Origin: Actinomycetota bacterium
Lineage (GTDB): Bacteria; Actinomycetota; Acidimicrobiia; Acidimicrobiales; Poriferisodalaceae
Assembly (NCBI GenBank): GCA_013151655.1
Contig: JAADHX010000323.1
Span: 1-10,386, forward strand
Direction: 5' to 3'
DNA: 10,386 bases
The position numbers and the translations under genes were made by a program. The notes beneath the pieces are model-generated. The model saw only the letters and a list, made by a program, of their open reading frames with translations, was not told the DNA's origin and did no database searches. Shown here piece by piece: positions 7,559 to 10,386 of the stretch (positions are counted from its first letter, which is position 1; each line of letters begins with the position of its first letter).

Positions 7559-8974
7559 TCAAGGGGCGAATTCGAAGACGACGTTGACCTTGGAGGCCTC
7601 GATGTCAGTCGAATCGTCGTGCTTGACGATCGTGATCTTCTGTGAACCACAGTCGCCGAACTCATCACAGGTGATCGAGCCGATGAGGCCCGAGTAGTCA
7701 GAGATGGCGTTCAGGTACTCACGAATACCAGCCTTGTCGATGACGAGGTTGCCATCAGCATCAACGTGACTCGCTGCCGCGATCGCGTCGAGCAGCATGG
7801 CGGTGGCGTCGTAGCTGTGACCCCAGAACGCGGCGGACGGCGCTTCGCCGACCTTGTCGATGTAGGCAGCGAGAACCGCATCAGCCGTCTGGCCGGTCGA
7901 CTCGTTGGTGTTAGTGCCGAAACGAGTGTCAGGACCCGAGAAGTACATGCCCTCAGACTGCGGCAGCTCAAGGAACCCGTCGACCAGGATGCCATCAGCA
8001 GCGAGCAGCTGAGTGTCGCCGAGACCGTCAATACCAGCAGCCTGATCGGCGATGAAGTCAGCGGCTGGCTGGAAGATCGGGAAGAACAGGGCCTGTGGGC
8101 TCTGCGCAGCGACTTCGGTGAGAACCGGCACCATGTCGGTGTCTTCCTTGTTCACACCGGTGAAGCCGACCATCTCGCCACCGAGTGCCTCGTAGGCATC
8201 AGCAAATGCCTGGGAAAGGCCCTGGGTGTATGGGTCGCCGTCGTGGATCGCGGCCGCGGTGGTGAGACCGAGGTCGTTGAACACGAAGTCAGCCATGGCC
8301 GCGCCCTGGAACAGGTCGTTGTGGGCCGTGCGGTAGTAGCCAGGACGGTAGTTCTCGTTGGCGGTGCCAAGAAGATCCGATGTCAGCGACGGCGACGTGT
8401 TAGATCCGGAGATCATCACGAGACCATTTTCGCCAATCAGCGGAGCAGCAGCAGCAGCAGCACCAGAACAGGAGGTACCGATAACGCCCGCAACCTGCTC
8501 GTCAGCCACGATCTGCTGTGCGGCAGCCTGGCCACCTTCAGCCGAGCAGAGGTCGTCGAGACCCTGGCCCGATGTCACGTCGAAGCCGTGAATCTGGCCG
8601 TAATCTGCAACGGCGAGCTCGATGCCTGCCTGGTTGGGAATACCGAGGAACGCGACATCGCCAGTGATGGCGTTGAGCGAACGAATCTGCACTTCGTCGC
8701 CAGGCTCGACCGTGATCGTGCCGAGCGAGCCATCGCCGAGGCTGTCGACCATGTCCGGTTCAGTCGTATCGGGTTCGGTTGTGGCGGGTTCAGTCGTGGC
8801 GGGTTCAGTCGTGTCGGGTTCGGTTGTGTCGGGTTCGGTTGTGTCGGGTTCGGTTGTGTCAGCCGCGCTGCCTGTGTCTGTACCGGTCTCGTCGTCACTT
8901 CCGCACGCGGCGGCGATGAGCGAGAACGAGAACAGCACGGCAAGCAGCGTCAAGAGCGTGCGTGAAATCTTCAT
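7559..8974 (-). CDS. livK: LivK/LivJ-type substrate-binding lipoprotein
   Basis: The extracytoplasmic binding protein of the importer, 471 residues. It begins with a lipoprotein signal: MKIS, a hydrophobic core, then LIAAAC with the lipid-modified cysteine at residue 24. Next come an acidic linker with seven TTEP(D/A) units (residues 40-74) and a type I periplasmic-binding fold (Peripla_BP_6), from about residue 85 to the end: VQIRSLNAITGDVAFLG, GVIGTSCSGAAAAAAPLI, GYYRTAHNDLFQGAAMADF and AAIHDGDPYTQGLSQAF. Mature-domain cysteines occur in DDLCSA, GTSCSG and CDEFGDCGS. I chose ATG 8974 because the signal peptide starts there and GGAGGGG lies 9 nt upstream; the frame stays open to 9025 but those residues spoil the signal. 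The ligand may be Leu/Ile/Val, another amino acid or an amide. The shared upstream motif with putA makes proline or a related compound worth testing. Confidence 0.93.
   Translation of the reverse strand: MKISRTLLTLLAVLFSFSLIAAACGSDDETGTDTGSAADTTEPDTTEPDTTEPDTTEPATTEPATTEPDTTEPDMVDSLGDGSLGTITVEPGDEVQIRSLNAITGDVAFLGIPNQAGIELAVADYGQIHGFDVTSGQGLDDLCSAEGGQAAAQQIVADEQVAGVIGTSCSGAAAAAAPLIGENGLVMISGSNTSPSLTSDLLGTANENYRPGYYRTAHNDLFQGAAMADFVFNDLGLTTAAAIHDGDPYTQGLSQAFADAYEALGGEMVGFTGVNKEDTDMVPVLTEVAAQSPQALFFPIFQPAADFIADQAAGIDGLGDTQLLAADGILVDGFLELPQSEGMYFSGPDTRFGTNTNESTGQTADAVLAAYIDKVGEAPSAAFWGHSYDATAMLLDAIAAASHVDADGNLVIDKAGIREYLNAISDYSGLIGSITCDEFGDCGSQKITIVKHDDSTDIEASKVNVVFEFAP
8753..8857 (-). repeat. 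Seven 15-bp units encoding the TTEP(D/A) linker of LivK
   Basis: Seven in-frame 15-bp units encode TTEPD or TTEPA (order D, D, D, A, A, D, D). The linker separates the lipid anchor from the ligand-binding domain and should be disordered and acidic, and perhaps glycosylated on threonine. Near-identical units make it prone to copy-number change by slippage in 5-residue steps without breaking the frame. Confidence 0.9.
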
Positions 8975-8986
8975 TGGGTAGTACCC

Positions 8987-9026
8987 CTCCATTGGGATCG
9001 TGCGCGCTCCATTGGGATCGTGCACG
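8987..9026. repeat. Tandem 20-bp direct repeat in the livK leader
   Basis: Two adjacent 20-bp units (8987-9006 and 9007-9026) each start CTCCATTGGGATCGTGC and differ at one base. A shorter echo, CTTCATTGGG, lies at 8969-8978 over the livK start codon. On the livK-sense strand each unit reads CCCAATGGAG; the unit nearest livK supplies the GGAGGGG ribosome-binding site. The duplication ends 12 bp before the livK ATG. Confidence 0.85.
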
Positions 9027-9130
9027 AGCGCGGCCCTGATGGACCACAGCTACGACGAGACCGGGAAGTCGGGCCCGGCGTTGTCGCTCCATGAGAGTGG
9101 CATGGAGCACACTTGGGCAGCTTGTAGAAA

Positions 9131-9161
9131 ATTGGGCATTTCACCATGTGAATTGTCCAAG
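9131..9161. promoter_or_regulatory. Interrupted palindrome upstream of livK: operator candidate
   Basis: Centred on 9146: TTGG (9132-9135), CA (9137-9138), TTCAC (9140-9144), a 3-nt centre, then GTGAA, TG and CCAA at the mirrored positions; 11 of 13 half-site positions pair. The right half on the minus strand is CTTGGACAATTCACA (9147-9161), a 14-of-15 match to the putA-side half-site at 2112-2126. It lies about 160-190 bp before livK and immediately downstream of the XRE gene. The local AT-richness also suits a promoter, but I see only a weak -10 (TACAAG, 9121-9126, minus). Confidence 0.55.
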
Positions 9162-9218
9162 CCAGGCCGTGTACCTGCCTGGACGGTTGCGTGCACGCGG
9201 CGGACCGCCTTCGTTGTT

Positions 9219-9413
9219 TCAGTCGTCGCGCGAGAACAACGCTTCGATCGGTTCTCCGAAGACGCTTGCCAACTTGAAGGCGAGGGGAAGGCTCGGATCG
9301 TATCGATCATTCTCGATAGCGTTCACGGTCTGACGAGAGACCCCGAGCGCGTCACCGAGTTCACTCTGGCTCCACGATCTAGCGGACCGGACTTCTCGAA
9401 TGCGGTTCTTCAC
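9219..9413 (-). CDS. Small XRE-family helix-turn-helix regulator
   Basis: A 64-residue single-domain DNA-binding protein of the YgzD/Cro-C1-like type, which usually starts KNRIRELR. The helix-turn-helix covers about residues 15-35 (SQSELGDALGVSRQTVNAIEN), followed by the typical YDPSLPLAFKLASVF and PIEALF end. I chose GTG 9413 because the protein then matches the family length and because this GTG overlaps the stop of the membrane gene before it as GTGA (9410-9413), the usual arrangement for this pair. The same frame is open upstream to 9758, so an automatic call could give a 137-179 residue fusion; I think this is a by-product of the frame break upstream. Such regulators commonly control their own operon with the linked membrane protein. 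The next gene on this strand is livK. Confidence 0.85.
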   Translation of the reverse strand: MKNRIREVRSARSWSQSELGDALGVSRQTVNAIENDRYDPSLPLAFKLASVFGEPIEALFSRDD

Positions 9414-9629
9414 TGGCGCTTGCGGCTGGAACGTGTTTGGCCGCCGATCCAGCCGAGCATCCCGATGCTGTAGATCATCCACGGTCCCCACTGGTTTACG
9501 CCGAGGCCCGAGAAACTCAGAAAACTCACGGTCAGCGAGGAGCACGACGGAATAGCCGAGCACCGCAGGGAGGAAGTCTCGAAGGCAGTTCCGAGCCGCT
9601 GCTTGTTCGGACTGACTCTGCTGGGTCAT
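9410..9629 (-). pseudogene. Small membrane protein paired with the XRE regulator, frame-broken
   Basis: Frame one from ATG 9629 gives MTQQSQSEQAAARN, then CLRDFLPAVLGYSVVLL, the first membrane segment typical of proteins encoded before small XRE regulators. Near 9537-9545 the hydrophobic reading moves by one base to SLTVSFLSFSGLG, then NQWGPWMIYSIGMLGWIGG and the basic tail QTRSSRKRQ, ending in a TGA that overlaps the XRE start. Joined, it is a roughly 72-residue protein with two membrane segments. Dropping one C from the CTCC at this point restores a single frame. Alternatively a longer family member (about 130 residues) lost its middle. As written, frame one runs on into the XRE frame and would fuse a membrane anchor to the regulator. 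The family match is from memory and moderate; the shift in hydrophobicity is seen directly. Confidence 0.6.
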
Positions 9630-9635
9630 CCGGTC

Positions 9636-9664
9636 GACGTAGAGCGTGCTTTCCACGATGTCAA
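9636..9664 (-). promoter_or_regulatory. Candidate promoter of the membrane protein-XRE pair
   Basis: A perfect -35 TTGACA (9659-9664, minus) is followed by a 17-nt spacer and a weak -10 TACGTC (9636-9641). The -10 ends 6 nt before ATG 9629, so transcription would begin at the start codon and give a leaderless mRNA. There is no Shine-Dalgarno at this ATG, which agrees. The -10 is poor, hence the modest confidence. Confidence 0.35.
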
Positions 9665-9727
9665 GCGTACTTCCCATCGATTCTGAGACCCGACGCCGTG
9701 GTATCTGCACTGATCGTGGGTCAACCC

Positions 9728-9750
9728 TAAACTGCGGAGTCGAGAGGACG
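9728..9750 (+). promoter_or_regulatory. Candidate -10 box and ribosome-binding site of the AlkC-like gene
   Basis: TAAACT at 9728-9733 fits a TAnnnT -10 box. GAGAGGA at 9742-9748 is a good ribosome-binding site 9 nt before ATG 9758. No clear -35 box is visible. The 128-bp gap (9630-9757) shared with the membrane/XRE pair has no SOS box of the GAAC-N4-GTTC type. Confidence 0.4.
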
Positions 9751-9757
9751 CTACGCA

Positions 9758-10386
9758 ATGGAACCGTTCAAAAACCTATTTTCTCCCGAGCTCGTACATA
9801 CGCTCGGCGCACATCTACAAGGCCAGCTCGACGAATTCGATCGAGAGCGGTTCGAACAATCGATCCTCGCCGAACTCGAGTCTCTCGAACTCAAGGAGCG
9901 CGCCCAGCTGATCGCCGATCAAGTCCACCTGGTGTTACCCACCTCCTCCGAAGAGCGATTTGCTAATCTGCTCGCGATTCTTCACCCCGAAGAAGGAAAT
10001 GTCGTGGCCGACAGCGACGCCGACGGCATTCGCGGCTGGGGAGTGATGCCGCTGACTATGGTCGTCGGCCAGCACGGCATTGAAGACTTCGACGCTGCCC
10101 TCGACGTGCTCAAGCAGATGACGAAGCGGTCCTCGTCGGAGGTGGCGGTGCGTTACCTGCTGCTCGCCGATCAACCGAGAGCCTTGGCGATCATGGGCGA
10201 ATGGATCCGCGACCCGAGCGAGCATGTGCGCCGTCTCGTGTCAGAGGGCACGCGGCCGAGGCTGCCGTGGGCGATGCAACTGCCCCAGCTGATAGCCGAC
10301 CCTTCGCCCGTGTTGCCTCTGCTCGAGGCGCTACGAGATGACCCCGAGGAATACGTTCGACGTTCGGTGGCCAACCACCTGAACGA
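9758..10386 (+). CDS. AlkC-like DNA alkylation repair protein (3' end cut by window edge)
   Basis: 209 codons are visible before the right edge; the family (COG4335) is usually about 230-370 residues. It starts MEPFKNLFSPELV, the typical beginning, and contains the signature HVRRLVSEGTRPRLPWA (156-172), DPSPVLPLLEALRDDP (181-196) and YVRRSVANHLN (199-209), which belong to HEAT-like helical repeats. Members of the AlkC/AlkD superfamily are DNA glycosylases that remove positively charged alkylated bases such as 3-methyladenine, binding DNA through the repeats without base flipping. Substrate range cannot be read from this fragment. ATG 9758 is supported by GAGAGGA 9 nt upstream. The gene is divergent from the XRE-linked pair, so that regulator could in principle act here too, but nothing in the sequence proves a link. 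Confidence 0.88.
   Translation, partial: MEPFKNLFSPELVHTLGAHLQGQLDEFDRERFEQSILAELESLELKERAQLIADQVHLVLPTSSEERFANLLAILHPEEGNVVADSDADGIRGWGVMPLTMVVGQHGIEDFDAALDVLKQMTKRSSSEVAVRYLLLADQPRALAIMGEWIRDPSEHVRRLVSEGTRPRLPWAMQLPQLIADPSPVLPLLEALRDDPEEYVRRSVANHLN

Noticed and set aside
7766..8965. Long plus-strand ORF (399 codons) opposite livK
   Set aside because: Antisense shadow of a clear binding-protein gene; low-complexity Gly/Val/Ser runs mirror the TTEP linker, with no recognisable domain.
8975..9025. Upstream in-frame start for livK
   Set aside because: The extra 17 residues would precede and disrupt a standard lipoprotein signal, and the ribosome-binding site fits ATG 8974.
8895..9110. Leader ORF with Leu-Val-Val-Ala-Val-Val codons as a branched-chain attenuator peptide
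   Set aside because: It runs 71 codons into livK out of frame and lacks a ribosome-binding site and alternative terminator/antiterminator stems.
9189..9209. Adjacent palindromes GCGTGCACGC and GGCGG-A-CCGCC just after the XRE gene as a terminator
   Set aside because: Loops are too short for an RNA hairpin and no T-run follows; such short GC palindromes are common here.

Overview
The window looks like chromosomal DNA from a high-GC actinomycete. GTG starts, 4-nt gene overlaps, a lipoprotein with a TTEP-repeat linker and the wording of the Liv proteins all fit, and an Acidimicrobiia/Ilumatobacter-like host is my best guess, inferred from protein style alone. There is no tRNA, rRNA, insertion sequence, phage gene or CRISPR array. 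The content is mainly amino-acid catabolism and transport, with a DNA-repair gene at the right edge.

Layout. (1) Positions 1-1988, minus: the N-terminal two thirds of a bifunctional proline utilisation protein PutA, cut by the left edge. (2) 2132-2914, plus, divergent from putA: a PAS-AraC transcription regulator, the natural candidate to control putA. (3) 2978-8974, minus: a complete branched-chain amino-acid type ABC transporter operon in the order livK-livH-livM-livG-livF. The four permease/ATPase genes are joined by 4-nt overlaps, and a strong hairpin separates the binding-protein gene from the rest. livM is broken: its two halves lie in different frames, and four highly conserved residues are missing at the join, as after an 11-bp deletion. 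(4) 9219-9629, minus: a small XRE regulator preceded by a small membrane-protein gene that also carries a frame break. (5) 9758 to the right edge, plus: the N-terminal part of an AlkC-like DNA alkylation repair protein.

Regulation. The putA/regulator intergenic region holds a dyad with exact outer and inner arms (TGTGA-N5-ACAAG, 9 nt, CTTGT-N5-TCACA). The liv operon upstream region holds a second dyad made of the same half-site; one copy matches the putA-side half-site at 14 of 15 bases. This suggests that one regulator, most simply the PAS-AraC protein, controls both proline breakdown and the liv transporter. That is the most interesting hypothesis here, and it is inference from sequence pattern only. 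The second theme is the pair of frame breaks (livM and the XRE-linked membrane gene), which mean either local gene decay or assembly error.
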